A stretch of 64,000 bases of DNA from Phaseolus vulgaris (GCF_000499845.2 NC_023756.2:42161393-42225392), one strand, 5' to 3'; numbered from the stretch's first letter, positions 37,504 to 50,238 are shown. Numbers and translations are program-made. Notes: generated from the sequence alone by a model not told the origin.

Positions 37504-38125
37504 GGCACCTTTCTCTCACTCTTTCTCTCTCGGTTTTCTCTCTCCAGTGCCTAATGACCCGTGATCAATGCACGAACTTTATGCTCATACCCAATTCAGA
37601 TTCTGAAGCAAGTTTTGAAATTTCAAGGATTCCCTGACATGGGTCTCCGTCGTCTGACTCAGAACACGCGAGGGCCAACGGAAGTTACGAAACAGTGATC
37701 TCCAAATGAAGGAGAAATGAAACTGAAAAATGAGATTTTCGGCCTGGAATCCCGTCACCTCCTCTCTCTCTCGTCTCTGGGAAAATTCGTGGGTTGGTCG
37801 ATTTTCCCGGAAACGAGAGAGAAAGTTAGGAATTGAGTGAGTTAATTATAGTTTAGAAGTTTTGTTCGGTTGTTAGTGTTGTTCCATTGATTGAGTGCGG
37901 TGTGAGAGCGCAATGATTGAAGGGGAAATGAGGAAGAAGAGAATGGCGAAGATTTGGTTGGTGAGAGAAAGAAAGAGAAGAACAGAAGAAAGAAAGAAAA
38001 ATAGTTGAAGAAATGGTGTTGGCTTCGTTGGTTTTGTTTTGCTTTTATATATGGCGCCTAAGGTACGTAGAACAAATGTTGCCAATTTTTGAATTTTACA
38101 CATCATCGTGAAGAAGATGATCAAT
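37504..38125 (-). promoter_or_regulatory. TPX2-like gene leader and promoter
   Basis: On the minus strand a TATA-like tatataaaag lies at about 38043-38052, roughly 540 bases before the start codon. Between it and the ATG are an E2F-type site tttcccgg (37803-37810, plus strand) and a G2/M MSA-type core ccaacgg (37675-37681, plus strand). Both fit a cell-cycle gene. Frames on the plus strand here overlap the leader and look like shadows. Confidence 0.45.
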
Positions 38126-38676
38126 TATATTCTTTTTTATACATATTTCAATATTAAAAATATATAATATTTGACTTTATAAAAAAAGTATAATTAATGT
38201 GAAATCTTGCAGCTTCAATCTTTTATTTATTGTTTTGATTCTTGGAAATTCATTCCCATTAACTGGTTTTAATTCATGTTATTCGTTATGAGAAAAGTTC
38301 GACAGCCTAAATTGTAATTCAGTTTCTGTCATCATATTCTGAAAATAACAAGTTGTTTATGAAAGTATAAAAATACAAAAAAAGTTCATAAATATAAGTT
38401 TTTGTAATTGATCATAAATGTAAAACTATTCTATAATTCAATGCATAATCATCAAATTATTTCTGATATTAATTTAATTTTTTTTTAACTTACGCGGAAT
38501 AAATCCTAAGATTCCTTTTTCATGAATTTACCTTTTAAAATAGAATATTTTTATTGATTTAGATTTTCTGAAAAATAGTAAATTAAGGAAATACATTCAG
38601 ATATAAATAAAATAAAATATTATGTTTAAATAAGTGAACAGACTGAATTCCCTGTATATTTTGCAGGACATGCTGT

Positions 38677-38727
<51 letters not shown>

Positions 38728-39040
38728 GATCAGGCTTATCTAAATATTCATTGATTTAGTTGTACATTGTACTATTGTTAGGTCACAGAACAAATTGTAC
38801 CTACATGTTGACTTTTGTTACATTTCTTGGTATGGTCAAAATTCAATATCTTTTAACTTCCTATCAATTTTTTTCAACAGATATCATTATAAATTATCTG
38901 CTACATTTGATTTCTTTTGAAAACTTTAAACATGGTAATTATCAAACTCAAATTATATAAATTTCTTCAAGCATCACAGTGAAAATGGTGGATTGAATTT
39001 TTGACAAATTATCAATTTATATTAAAAAAATTATTAAATA
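38126..39040. other. AT-rich gene-free spacer with (TA)n
   Basis: No gene seen. A (ta)n microsatellite occupies about 38679-38723. Confidence 0.6.
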
Positions 39041-39043
39041 GAA

Positions 39044-39313
39044 AAAAATTTAGAAAAAAAATAATTAATTGTTATATTAACTAAATTAGAAATATTTTAA
39101 AAACTAAAAAAAATTATTTCTAAATTAGTTTATATTATTGTTGAATAGTTTGGTATCTAATTAGCTACAATGTTTTAACTACCAAAAACTAATTAAATAT
39201 CAATTTATAAATTATTTAACAATAATATAAACTAATTTTAAAAAAATAGTATTTAAAATGACCTTTAATTTAGTTAATATAACAATTAATTATTTTTTGT
39301 TTTTAAAATTGAT
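39044..39313. repeat. Fold-back MITE-like inverted repeat
   Basis: Left arm about 39044-39165 and right arm about 39190-39313 are reverse complements with a few indels. Shared blocks are ataattaattgttatattaa and attagtttatattattgtt. The loop is 25 or so bases. No coding capacity. Size and structure fit a MITE, though I could not fix a target duplication. Confidence 0.7.
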
Positions 39314-40461
39314 TTGTTTTAGTGTTAGTCTGAAAATGAAAAGCCAAATAAAGAGCTTAATAAAAAAAATGACTTATGATGTAATCTTAAATTGATTATT
39401 AAAATTATAATTTAATGATAAAATATTATGTGATCTTAATTAACGACAAGTGATTAATATTTGAATGAATTGAGAGAATGCGATGATACTAGTGGATTTG
39501 ATGATGAACTTTTAAAGAAGACAGCATATGTGGACAATAATGGAAACATGAAAAGGTTGTTTGTGTTTAAAGAGAAAAGAAACATGGATTTTCAATCTGA
39601 AAACTTGAAAAACATTGTGCATTAAAAAATGTATTATGTTTTTCACAGACACAAGTTTGGTTTCTCTTTCATGATGAAGTGAAATTGAAGTAAATGTCCC
39701 AGTGCATGTTTTGGCTGATAGCAAAAGGGAAGTTGCATTTGTTTGAGTGAATTATGAATTGGGTTTTTGAAATTTAAAAAAGACATGCAGAGAAGAAGGA
39801 GGAAGAAAATAGGGTTCATAATGCAGAATTCTAAACCACTTGTTTGTCTCTTACCATGTCACACTGTGGGAGCTTTCTTCTTAATGTCTACAAATGGATT
39901 CACGTTCCCATTTTGTCCCAAGTGTTATATTTTGTTTGTTCCTTGGTAAAGGACAAATCTGTCATTTTCTCCACAACTGAAACGCTCCTTCCAATTCAAA
40001 TTGGAGGAATCATGGAAGTCTTCTAGGGTTGTCAATTCATGCCCCTCCATTTATTAGGGTTTAATTTAAACCCTAAACCAAAACATGATCAAAATATAGG
40101 TTGGGTGGTTGGTCTGTTTCATTTAAGAAATGAAGATTAATTTTATTGGTTCCTTTATATAAGGCTGATATGAGGATATTGGGATCAGTTAATAAGAATT
40201 TAAAAAAAAAATTATAAATATAAATGTATTTTTATGAAATTTTATTAATTATAAAAAGAATTTCTTGTTGAATAATTGAATTATTTTGGCTAACCTTTTC
40301 AAAAATCCATGCATATATTAAATCCTTCAAAATTATAAGAAACAAAACTCCAACAACACATTAACATACTTGCATATAATTTAATCAAAATCACATGAAT
40401 AGTTATTACATTGCAATTTGCACTTGTTATATTATAGTTTGGAGAATCCCACAACTGTATC
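39314..40461. other. Gene-free sequence left of Copia element
   Basis: Short frames (39512-39724 minus; 39767-40026 plus) show no recognisable domain. The 39840-40030 part has higher GC than its flanks but no splice-compatible gene structure that I can support. Confidence 0.45.
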
Positions 40462-40466
40462 ACTAC

Positions 40467-40555
40467 TGATAAAGTTTTGTTTGGGCCTCTTCCTCTTTGC
40501 ACCCTTTTTCTCTTTTTCAGTCCATATGTTTAGCCTCCACATTTATTGCTTTTTC

Positions 40556-40590
<35 letters not shown>

Positions 40591-40812
40591 GTAATTACCA
40601 AAAGACACGTAATAATATTTTATTCAATTTCTTTTTCACGTCTACAATCTCTTTGTTTTTTTCCTTTCTCTTAGGGTTCTTCTCCACTTTCTTGTTTTCT
40701 CTGTTTTCCCAAATCACAATCATAGTGTTTAAAGCGCTCGCCTCTCTTTGTTGTTAAAGGTGTCCTCATCATTCACTTGGAGTTGTTCTTCATCACCACT
40801 ACAATCGTATTA
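40467..40812 (+). repeat. Copia left LTR
   Basis: 346 bp, starting tgataaagttttgtttggg and ending ctacaatcgtatta. It holds a (ta)n run at 40560-40587 that is absent from the right LTR. Confidence 0.92.
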
Positions 40813-40937
40813 TGGTATCAGAGCTCTTTGTTTGAATAAGTCAGTTGCGCAACTCTGATATTCTTGTTTGTCTCTTTTAATCTTTTTGTTAGTTTTTGTT
40901 TTGTTGAATCCTCATTGTTGTTTTCTTTTTCACAATT

Positions 40938-43900
40938 ATGGTAGACGAAAGAAACACATCCTCTTCCACTTCCACTCAAACATATCAACCGAATCAATTG
41001 GCTAGCTATCTATACATACATCCTGGTGAAAATCCAGCCACTCCATTGGTTTCGCTGCTTCTTGAACCATCAAATTATCATTCATGGAGTTTATCAATTC
41101 CGACAGCGTTGAGCACGAATAACAAAATTGAATTCGTTCTTGGTACACATCCCTGTCCAGCTAAATATCACTCTAGTTAGCCTGCCTAGTACAAATTATT
41201 TTACTAAACTTAGGATCATTTGGGATGAATTAGACAATTTTAAGCCTAATCCTATTTGTGTTCACCAAGATACTTGCTTTGATGCCCCTGTTATTTTCCA
41301 AAGAAAATGTGAGGACCAAGTTATGCAGTTCCTTAAAGGTTTGAATGATCAATATAAAAGTATTTGATCCCATGTTCTGCTTATGGACCCTATGCCTTCT
41401 AGGTCAAAAAATTTCTCCCTTTTGGTTCAACAAGAAATGCAATTAGCTAGCAGTTATTCTGTCATGAATGTCAATAGTGTTAACTCTAGTCATGTGAGTT
41501 CTTCTCTTTGTACCTTATGTGGTAAATATGGTCACTCTGAAAGTGCTTGTTTTAAGAAAAATGGTTTTCCTAATCAAGAGAGTAGATCTTTAAAAAATAA
41601 TGGCAATAGAAAATTGTGCACCTATTATAACAGAAACGACCATACCATTGATTCTTGCTACGAGAAACACGGTTATCCACCTGGTTATAAGTTTTATAAC
41701 AGTGGTCAAAACAACCAAGCCAATAATGTAATTACTTCTGATGAATTTTTTTTCAAGTCTTGTTCAAAAGAGCAGGAAAACAAGGATGACCATTTTACAG
41801 CACAACAATATCATATTTTATTTGATATGTTTAAACAAAACAACAACAATGGTATTGTTGCTAATCTTGCCCAAATAAACCAAGTGGAATCCTTTTCAGC
41901 AGATTTAGCTCACAAATCCATTGATCAATCTTCAAAAGGTAATATCTTCTTTAATTCTTCACATAAAATTGCAAATTTTTTGGATTCTTGATTTTGGAGC
42001 AACTGATCATGTATGCATTGTTTTATCTGCTTTCACTACATATAAAAATATTAAAGCTATTCTCATTAGTCTCTCCAATGGTAATCATGTCTATGTTGAA
42101 TGTTCTAGAACTATTATTTTTAACAATAAATTTTATCTCAAAGATGTCTTATATGTTTCTCACTTTTCTTTCACTGTAATCTCTGTTTCCAAATTTTCAT
42201 TACACCTTAACTGCAATTTGATTTTCTCCTCTACCTACAGGACAATCTAACTCAAAAGAAGATTGTCAAAGCTGGCTTGTACATTTTTAATTCTACAATT
42301 TTTCGTACTTCTGCCACACATAATATTGTTTCTTTTGTGAATTACACTGTTAAGGACTTTAATTTGTGGCATTATAAACTGGGACATATTTTTTTATGAA
42401 AGATTACATGTGTTGAGAACTCAATATTCATATATTTCTGTTGGAAAACTGCATTTATGTGATATTTGTAATTGTGCCATACAAAAGAAACTTCCTTTTT
42501 CTTTAAGCACTTTAAAAGTTGTGTTTGATCGTGTGCATATGAACATTTGGGTTCCTTATTCTATTACTTCAATGCAAGGTTTTAGATATTGTTTAACCAT
42601 TGTTGATGATTTCTCTCGTTATACTTTGACTTATCTCTTACATGCAAAATCTGAAGTTAGACAACACATTGTTAATTTTATTGCTTATATTGAAAACCAA
42701 TTTCATACTACTGCTAAAATAATACGTACGAATAATGGACTAAAATTTGCTATGAAATATATTTTCTCTTCAAAAGGCATTATACATCAAACAACATGTG
42801 TTGAAACACCTGAACAAAATGACATAGTTGAACGAAACATCAACATCTACTAAATGTAACTTGTGCTTTAATTTTTTAAGCTCAGTGGCCTCTTCTTTGT
42901 TGGGATTTTGTTGTTCAACATGTCACTTTTCTTATTAATTGTACTCCTACTCCACTGCTGCAAAATATTGCTCCATATGAAAAATTGTATGGTATACCTT
43001 GTGATTTATCCATTTTACGTGTTTTTGGATGCCTTTGCTATTCTAGTACCCTTACTACACATAGAAAAAAATGAGATGATAGATCTATTCAAGGCATTTT
43101 TTCTTGGTTTTCCTCCTCATACAAAAGGATATACTTTCCTAAATCTAAAGTATCTTCGTATTGAGATGTCAAGACATGTAACTTTTTATGAAAGTCATTT
43201 TCCATACATATTGAAAAATGATACATGTGAAGCTCCCAACAATTTGTCTTTAATCGTGCCTACAAATTATGATATAAACTGTGATATTTCTTTTGACAAT
43301 GCTCCCACTACACATGAGGATTCCACCCCTGTTCATGATGTTCCAACTACACCACCTAGACAGTCCAGTAGGCAACTTCGACCACCAACATATTTGGAGG
43401 ATGTTCATACTCAGTTCCTCAATGCAAGCACTATAAGTACTAAATATCCTATACAATTTTTTCTTTCCTATAGTGCATTATCACCTGTTTTTAAAAGAAA
43501 ATTATGTCTTTAAACACAGGGAGCCTCAAACTTATAATGAGACATACAAACATGCTTGTTAGACACAAGCAATGAAAGAAGAGCTTGATGCCTTTAATGC
43601 CAATCACACATGGCAACTTACTCCTCTTCCACCAAGAAAGACATCCATCAGTTGTAAATGGCTCTATAAAATTAAACATAAATCTGATGGCACTCTTGAC
43701 CGTTACAAGACACGTCTAGTGGCCAAGGAGTACACTCAACTCGAGGGCCTTGACTTCCTTGACACTTTTGCTCCTGTAGCAAAACTTACAATCGTAAGGC
43801 TTCTACTCGCAGTGGCTACTGTCAATAACTGAAGTTTAAAACAATTAGATGTTAGTAACACCTTTTTACATGGCGATCCCATGAAGAAGTTTACATGCAA

Positions 43901-44934
43901 CCACCACTTGGTCTATCTCTTCCTACACCCCAACATCTCGGCAAACTTCAAAGGTCTCTTTATGGACTTCGCCAAATTGGCAGACAATGGTATGCTAAAT
44001 TATCTTTTTTTCTTCTTTCTCATCATTATATATTATCTTCTGTTGATCACTCCTTTTTTTTCTTAAACGTGTTAACAATAAACTAATTGTTATCCTTATT
44101 TATGTTGATGATCTTGTACTCACTGGCAACACGTCGAGGAGATTAACAACATCACTGCTTTACTGGATCAACACTTCAAGATAAAGAATCTTGGTGATAG
44201 AGATTAACAACATCACTGCTTTACTGGATCAACACTTCAAGATAAAGAATCTTGGTGATCTTACAAACTTTCGAGGCCTTGAAGTTGTCCACAACAGTAG
44301 TGGTCTACATATTAGTCAACGCAAATATGTCTTGGATCTTCTCTATGAAATAGGGATGTTAGATTTTGCTTCAATGCCAACCCCCATGACACATTCCTCT
44401 CGACTAATATCTTTTGAAGGCATTCCTCTAACCAAGACAAAATCTTCCACCTATCGCAAATTGATCAGCAGATTTATCTATCTCACAAAGACAATACCTG
44501 ATATAGCTTTTAGTGTCAACAACCTCAGTCAATTCCTTTCTTCTCCCACTAAAGCTCATCAACAGGATGTCTTTCACATCTTAAGGTATCTCAAAAGCAA
44601 TTCTAGCATTTTCTTCAACCACAACAGCTCCATAAAACTCTGTGGGTATAATGACTCTGATTGGGCAACCTACCCAGAAACTAGAAAATCAATAACTGGC
44701 TTTTCAATCTTCTTGGGAGAGTCTTTGTGTTTCATGAACGCACCAAGCACATTGAGATCGAATGCCACATTGTCAGAGAAAAGATCATTGTTGGACTTCT
44801 TAAGTTACTTCCTGTACCATCTTCACTACAAATTGTCGACATCTTCACAAAGCCTCTTGCTCCAGTTACTTTTCACTCAACTTAAGTCCAAGCTGGTAAT
44901 GAAAAACATGTACTCCCAGCTTGAGGAGGGGTGA
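40938..44934 (+). pseudogene. Decayed Copia gag-pol
   Basis: Gag starts at the ATG at 40938 (SLLLEPSNYHSWSLSIPTAL) and soon meets a stop and frameshift. Two zinc-knuckle-like blocks follow at about 41510 (CTLCGKYGHSESACF) and 41620. The protease WILDFGATDHVC is at about 41980, where the usual DSGA active site reads DFGA and lies beyond a frame change. Integrase core is at 42410-42853 (FDRVHMNIW, LTIVDDFSRY, ETPEQNDIVERNI). Reverse transcriptase covers about 43572-44400, with a YVDD motif near 44100 in another frame. A 61-bp tandem duplication (44139-44260) breaks the frame after it. RNase H (GYNDSDWATYPETRKSITGF) runs straight into its own tail at about 44727 because the middle is deleted. 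Several further stops are present. Confidence 0.9.
44139..44260 (+). repeat. 61-bp tandem duplication in Copia RT region
   Basis: Two adjacent copies of a unit starting gagattaacaacatcactg at 44139 and 44200, identical over about 60 bases. As 61 is not a multiple of three, it shifts the frame. Confidence 0.92.
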
Positions 44935-45259
44935 TAAACTTTTGTTTGGGCCTGTTGCTCTTTGCACATTCTTTCTCTTTTTCGACCCTTATGTTTGGCC
45001 CACACATTTACTGCTTTTCCTTTATATTTGATCCCCATAATTACCAAAAGACACACATAATAATATTCTATTTAGTTCTTCTTTTTCACGTCTACAATCT
45101 CTATTTTTCTCTTTCTCTTAGGGTTCTTCTACACTTTCTTGTTTTCTCTGTTTTCCCAAATCACAATCATAATGTTGAAAGTGCTCGCCTCTCTTTGTTG
45201 TTATAGGTGCCCTCATCATTCACTCAAAGTTGTTCTGCATCACCACTACAATCGTATTA
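44932..45259 (+). repeat. Copia right LTR
   Basis: 328 bp, starting tgataaacttttgtttggg, ending ctacaatcgtatta, then the target duplication actac. It differs from the left LTR by scattered substitutions and the missing (ta)n tract. Confidence 0.92.
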
Positions 45260-45349
45260 ACTACATCAAACATAGTAAATTCAACTTCATCTCTCGTTTG
45301 TATTTATGGGTAAGCGGTACTGAAATAAATGTGTTATTTTGAGGGATTA

Positions 45350-45660
45350 ACGTTGGAGATCTCATATGGACTAGAGATAATGAGTTTTCATAGTATATAA
45401 GCGGGTGCAAACTTCATCTTATAAGCCGGTTTTATAAGATTAAGTTAAACTTAAAGTCCACTTCTTAATATGATATCAGATATTAGAGTAATTTAGAGTA
45501 TATCCTAGCAAGAGTTTGTTGGACTAATCAGATTACCTATTATTTGACCATCCATAATATATAGTATCACGCACGAGTTGATACGTGTCGACAATATTGA
45601 AAATTTCATATCAACTACCGATAAAAGATTTTTATAATATATAAGTGGGTGTAAATATAA
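45350..45660. repeat. Dispersed repeat with tagtatataagcgggtgcaa motif
   Basis: The block from gttggagatctcatatggac through ataagccggttttataagat to aaagtccacttcttaat looks like a repeat type I know from many dicot genomes, probably an LTR or TRIM remnant. A second partial copy (aatatataagtgggtgtaaa) follows at about 45632. Borders and class are uncertain. Confidence 0.45.
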
Positions 45661-47160
45661 GAATTATAGGGTGAATAGGTAGTTTATGAATAAAGTGTTA
45701 TATTTGTTGAAAACAAAATGTAATAGACACGTGCAATACAGCGAAACACGTGTTTGTTCTTAAAAAGTTTTACATTTAGATTCTTCGGTAAAAATAAAAA
45801 AATTTATTGATTTGATGAGTTTTTAGTCACAAATTCTAAATAAAAATTAATCAATATAGAGTATTCTTAAGTCAATAAATGATGAATAATCAATATAAGT
45901 ATTCTTAATTAAATAAATAATGATTAATCAATATAAAGTATTCTTAAGTCAATAAATAATGATTAATGTTACAGCATTTATTTAGGAGATTGAATTCTTG
46001 AAAGAATTTTTTTTCCATTCACTCAAACTAAAAATCGAATCACTAAATACATTTCTTGAGAACAAGTAGGAGGTGTGTTATCCAAGGTTGTGAGTGTGAG
46101 AGTTTGTAATAATAATAAATTTAAATATATTTTTAATCCGTACATATATGCAGTCTATGTTTAATTATACAAATATGACTTCATTTGCTTTTAGTTCTTA
46201 TAAAATAGTTGTTACATCTATAATATTTGTTACTTATAAATGTGATGCTTTATATCTGTTTTTAACCCTTATTATTAACTACAGTTACTTTAACACTAAA
46301 AAAATCAATATAATTAAGATAATTACATAACTTAAATTAAATTATATATTTATTAATGAATATAAATAAGCTAATTGTGTGTGTATATATATCCTTTTTA
46401 TTTTTCATTTAATAACTTATTTTAATATATTTTTGTTAAAAATAATTTAAAATTAGAGATTATCATTTATTTCCTATATGGTTTATATTACTAATTATAA
46501 TATATTAAAATTGTATGTAATAAAAAAATATTTTTTTATCTGTTTGTAGTTTAACATTAATATCAAATAACTAACTAAATATATTTTAAACTCGTGCCAT
46601 TATTTTTTTTGTTTTATTTTAGTTATTATAAAATTTTGTTCTTATATTTTAAAAATTAACATTTTTAACTGGATTTTAAAATCTTTAATGTTAATCATAA
46701 TTAATTTATCATCCAAAAATGTAAAATATTACGTAAAACAAATAGATTATTTTTAAGTGCATAAATTATTAAAAAAGATATTATAAACTAAGTAAATATA
46801 TTTAATATTTTTATTAAAAGATAATCGCGTATAATTTTAATTTTAATATATTAAGAAAAATAATTTTTATATTTTGTTTTTTTAAAAACAATATTTTTTT
46901 AAAAATATTTTTTTTTTGTTTTAAAAAATTATTGAAATAAAACTTTCACATATAATTATACATTTGTAATTTTTAGGTAAATAATTATTAGCGACAAAAT
47001 ATAAAAAATGTATTATGAAGAAAATTATTTTATATTTATTTTAACCTGTGTAAAGCTAGAAAATTCTTAAGCTTGTTTGGAACTTTGTTTAGTTATAGTC
47101 TTTTCTCTTGAAAGTCAGGGTTCTTAAATAAAAATACAAGTTTAGAATGATTTATAGATA
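45661..47160. other. AT-rich gene-free spacer
   Basis: Near 45850-45970 a unit (aatcaatata..tattcttaa) recurs about three times. Otherwise only AT-rich DNA with no frame. Confidence 0.55.
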
Positions 47161-49206
47161 TGATAAATGTCTAATTTCAGTAATATTTCATATTAAAATA
47201 TAGACACTTATGAGGAATAATCCCTAATTTATATAATTTATACCTTTTTACATTTTTTATGAGCTTTATTTGAATAAGAGCATTTTATTCTCCAAATTTG
47301 GTGTTAATTGAAGATTTTTAGGGATGATTGAAGATTTGGAGTAAAGGAGAATAATTTGAGCTAAAAAGAGAAAGCTGGAAGGTTCCATAATGAAAAAAAA
47401 ATGCAAAGAAAGATTGGATCTTTTCTATGTTTTATCACTTAGCCTAATAGCGCGACACAGAAAGCAACCTAACCCTAGAAAATTAGGTTAAATAGGGGGC
47501 TAGAGGTTCAACCCTAGTGTGTCAGATTGAGAGTAAAACACCATAGAGTGAATTGTAACCCAATTGGGAGAATGGAAGAAGTGCTAGAAGTATGCGTGGT
47601 TAATTCTACCATTTGGGATTGAGAGTAATCTGCTTGAACTCTTATGTATTGAGGTGATATCTTATATATTAATATCCAGTTTTTGATTAATTATTGGTAT
47701 TTGATAAGTGTCTAATTTCAGTAATATTTCATATTAAAATATAGGCACTTATGAGGATTTATTGTTAATTTACATATAAAATAATCCCTAATTTATGAAT
47801 TTATACCTTTTTACATCACATTTTTTATGATCTTTATTTGAATAAGAGTATTTTATTCCAAATTTGGTGTTAATTGCAGATTTATAAGGAAGATTGGAGA
47901 TTTGGATTAAAGATGAATGATTTGAGCCAAAAAGATAAAGATAGAAGGTCCCAGAATGAATGGAAAAAGATGCAAAGAAATATTGGGCCTTTTTATGTTT
48001 TATCATTTAGCCCATTAGCGCGACACAATAAACAACCTAACCCTAGAAAACTAGGATAAATAGAGGGCTAGAGGCTCAACCTTAGTGTGCCAGATTGAGA
48101 GGAAAACACCATAGAGTGAATTGTAACCCAATTGGGAGAATGGAAGGTGATAGAAGTATGCGTGACTAATTCTACCCTTTGGGATTGGGAGTAATCTGCT
48201 CAAACTCTTATGTATTGAGGTGATATTTTATATATTAATATTCAGTTCTTGATTGATTATTGGTATTGTTGTTTTACTTTTAATTCTCCGTGACAAATTG
48301 AGAATCTTAAATCTGACCGGGAGGTATTTTTAGGGTTCGGACCTAAACAACAATACTTAAGATATTTGAGTGCTAGGAATAGACTTGAAATGTTAATTGC
48401 TATTAAACGTCTGAGCTTCGTTCTAAGTTGTTCTTATAAGTAAGTATGCGAGGGATCGATAGTTAGGGAACATTCTTAAGGATTTTATATGCGAGGAATT
48501 GATATAAACGATTTTTATACGGGCATCAATTTCAATTAAAGAACTTAATATTAACATGCTAATCAAAATACATGAGAGTGAGAGAGATGAAACTTAATCC
48601 CAATTTTTCCAATTGAAGCAACTAATTCTTTGTTTGTTTTCTTATTGATCAGTGCCAACATAATCACTTCACACTCTTTTTTATTGTTCTGTTGTTATAT
48701 TTAGCGAATATTGTACTCGATGATTCACTGTTCTTTGTGGGATCGATATCCGTCCTTAGGGACAATTATTACTTCTGACAAACGCGGTGCACTTGCCGTA
48801 AAAAGTCATCAGTATTGTTGTTTTACTTTTAACTTTCTGTGACAAATTGAGAATCCTAAATCTGACCGGGAGGTATTTTTAGGGTTTGGACCTAAACAAC
48901 AATAATGAACATATTTGAGTGCTAAGAATAGACTTGAAATTATGCGAGGGATCGATAGTTAGGAGACATTCTTAAGGATTTATATGCGAGTAATCAATAT
49001 AAATTATTTTTATATGTGAGTAATCAATATAAATGATTTTTATACGACATCAATTTCAATCAAAGAACTTAATATTGACATGCTAATCAAAATACATGAG
49101 AGTAAGAAAGATGAAACATAATCCTTATTTTTCCAATTGAAGCAACTAATTCTTCTAATTCTTCTAATTCTTTGTTTGTGTTTCTTATTGATCATCATTG
49201 CCAACA
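47161..49206. mobile_element. LTR copy 1, interrupted by a nested solo LTR
   Basis: LTR sequence starts tgataaatgtctaatttc at 47161 and runs to 47701, then resumes at 48817 (gttgttttacttttaacttt) and continues to about 49206 (atcattgccaaca), where it is cut off. The 1.1-kb gap is the nested solo LTR. The missing end would be about 150 bases long. Its coding strand is unknown because no internal region is left. Confidence 0.85.
47702..48811. mobile_element. Solo LTR with 5-bp target duplication
   Basis: 1110 bp from tgataagtgtctaatttc to cgtaaaaagtcatca, with TG..CA ends. The 5-bp duplication gtatt flanks it exactly (47697-47701 and 48812-48816). No internal retrotransposon sequence is present, so it is the product of LTR-LTR recombination. 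It inserted into a related LTR, as the sequence before and after the duplication joins to a continuous copy. Confidence 0.92.
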
Positions 49207-50238
49207 AGGACGGATATCGATCCCACAAGCAACAGTGAACTATCGAGTACAATATTCGCTAAATATAACACTAAAACAATAAAAAGAGTTTTGAGTTGAT
49301 TATGTTGGCACTGATCAATAAGAAAACAAACAAAGAATTAGTTGCTTCAATTGGAAAAATATTGATTAGCATGTTAATATTAAGTTCTTTGATTGAAATT
49401 GATGCCAGTAGAAAATTCATTTATATCGATCCCTCGTATATAGAATCCTTAAGAATGTTTCCTAAACATCGATCCCTCGCATATTTATAAAAACAAATTA
49501 GAGTTACACTCAGACGTTAATGGCAATTAACATTTCAAATCTATCCCTAACACTCAACTCAAATATGTGTAATATGTATGTTAAGTATTGTTGTTTAGGT
49601 CCGAACTCTACAAATACCTCTAGGTCAGATTTAAGATTCTCAATTTGTCACGGAAAGTTAAAAGTAAAACAACAATACCAATAATCAATCAAGAACTACT
49701 GAATATTAATATATAAGATATCACCTCAATACATAAGAGTTCGAGCAGATTACTCTCAATTCCAAAGGGTAGAATTAGCCACGCATACTTCTAGCACCTT
49801 CCATTCTCCCAATTGGGTTACAATTCACTCTATGGTGTTTTTCTCTCAATTTGGCACACTAGGGTTGAACCTCTAGCCCCCTATTTATCCTACTTTTCTT
49901 TTCTAGGGTTAGGTGACTTGTTGTGTCGCGCTAATGGGCTAAGTGATAAAACATAAAAAATGCCCAATCTTTCTTTGCATCTTTTTCCATTTTGGGACCT
50001 CCCAACTTTCTCTTTTTACTTCAATTATTCTCCTTTACTCCAAATCTTCAATCGTCCCTAAAAATTTGCAATTAACACCAAATTTGGGAATAAAATGCTC
50101 TTATTCAAATAAAGCTCATAAAAATATAAAAATGTATAAATTCATAAATTAGGAATTATTTTATATGTAAATTAGCAATAAATCCTCATAAGTGCCTATA
50201 TTTTAATATGAAATATTACTGAAATTAGACACTTATCA
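49207..50238. mobile_element. LTR copy 3, inverted
   Basis: Reverse complement of the same LTR. It begins inside the LTR (aggacggatatcgatcccac), lacking about 55 terminal bases, and ends with the perfect LTR tip gaaattagacacttatca at 50238. It abuts copy 1 at 49206/49207, giving a large palindrome. No matching 5-bp duplication surrounds the pair (agata left, agacc right). Confidence 0.88.

Larger units (their letters stand above)
40462..45264 (+). mobile_element. Full-length Ty1/Copia LTR retrotransposon
   Basis: Two LTRs (40467-40812 and 44932-45259) bound an internal region of about 4.1 kb, and the 5-bp target duplication actac is intact on both sides (40462-40466, 45260-45264). The primer-binding site tggtatcagagc (40813-40824) is complementary to initiator-Met tRNA. 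A polypurine tract gaggagggg precedes the right LTR. LTRs end TG..TA rather than TG..CA. Domain order gag, protease, integrase, reverse transcriptase, RNase H defines Copia. The coding region is broken, so it is not autonomous. Confidence 0.93.

Noticed and set aside
37308..37637. Plus-strand and minus-strand frames over the TPX2-like start
   Set aside because: They are shadows of exon 1 in other frames.
47161..50238. One intact LTR retrotransposon with inverted ends
   Set aside because: Only LTR sequence is present, there is no internal region, and the flanks (agata and agacc) do not match as a duplication.
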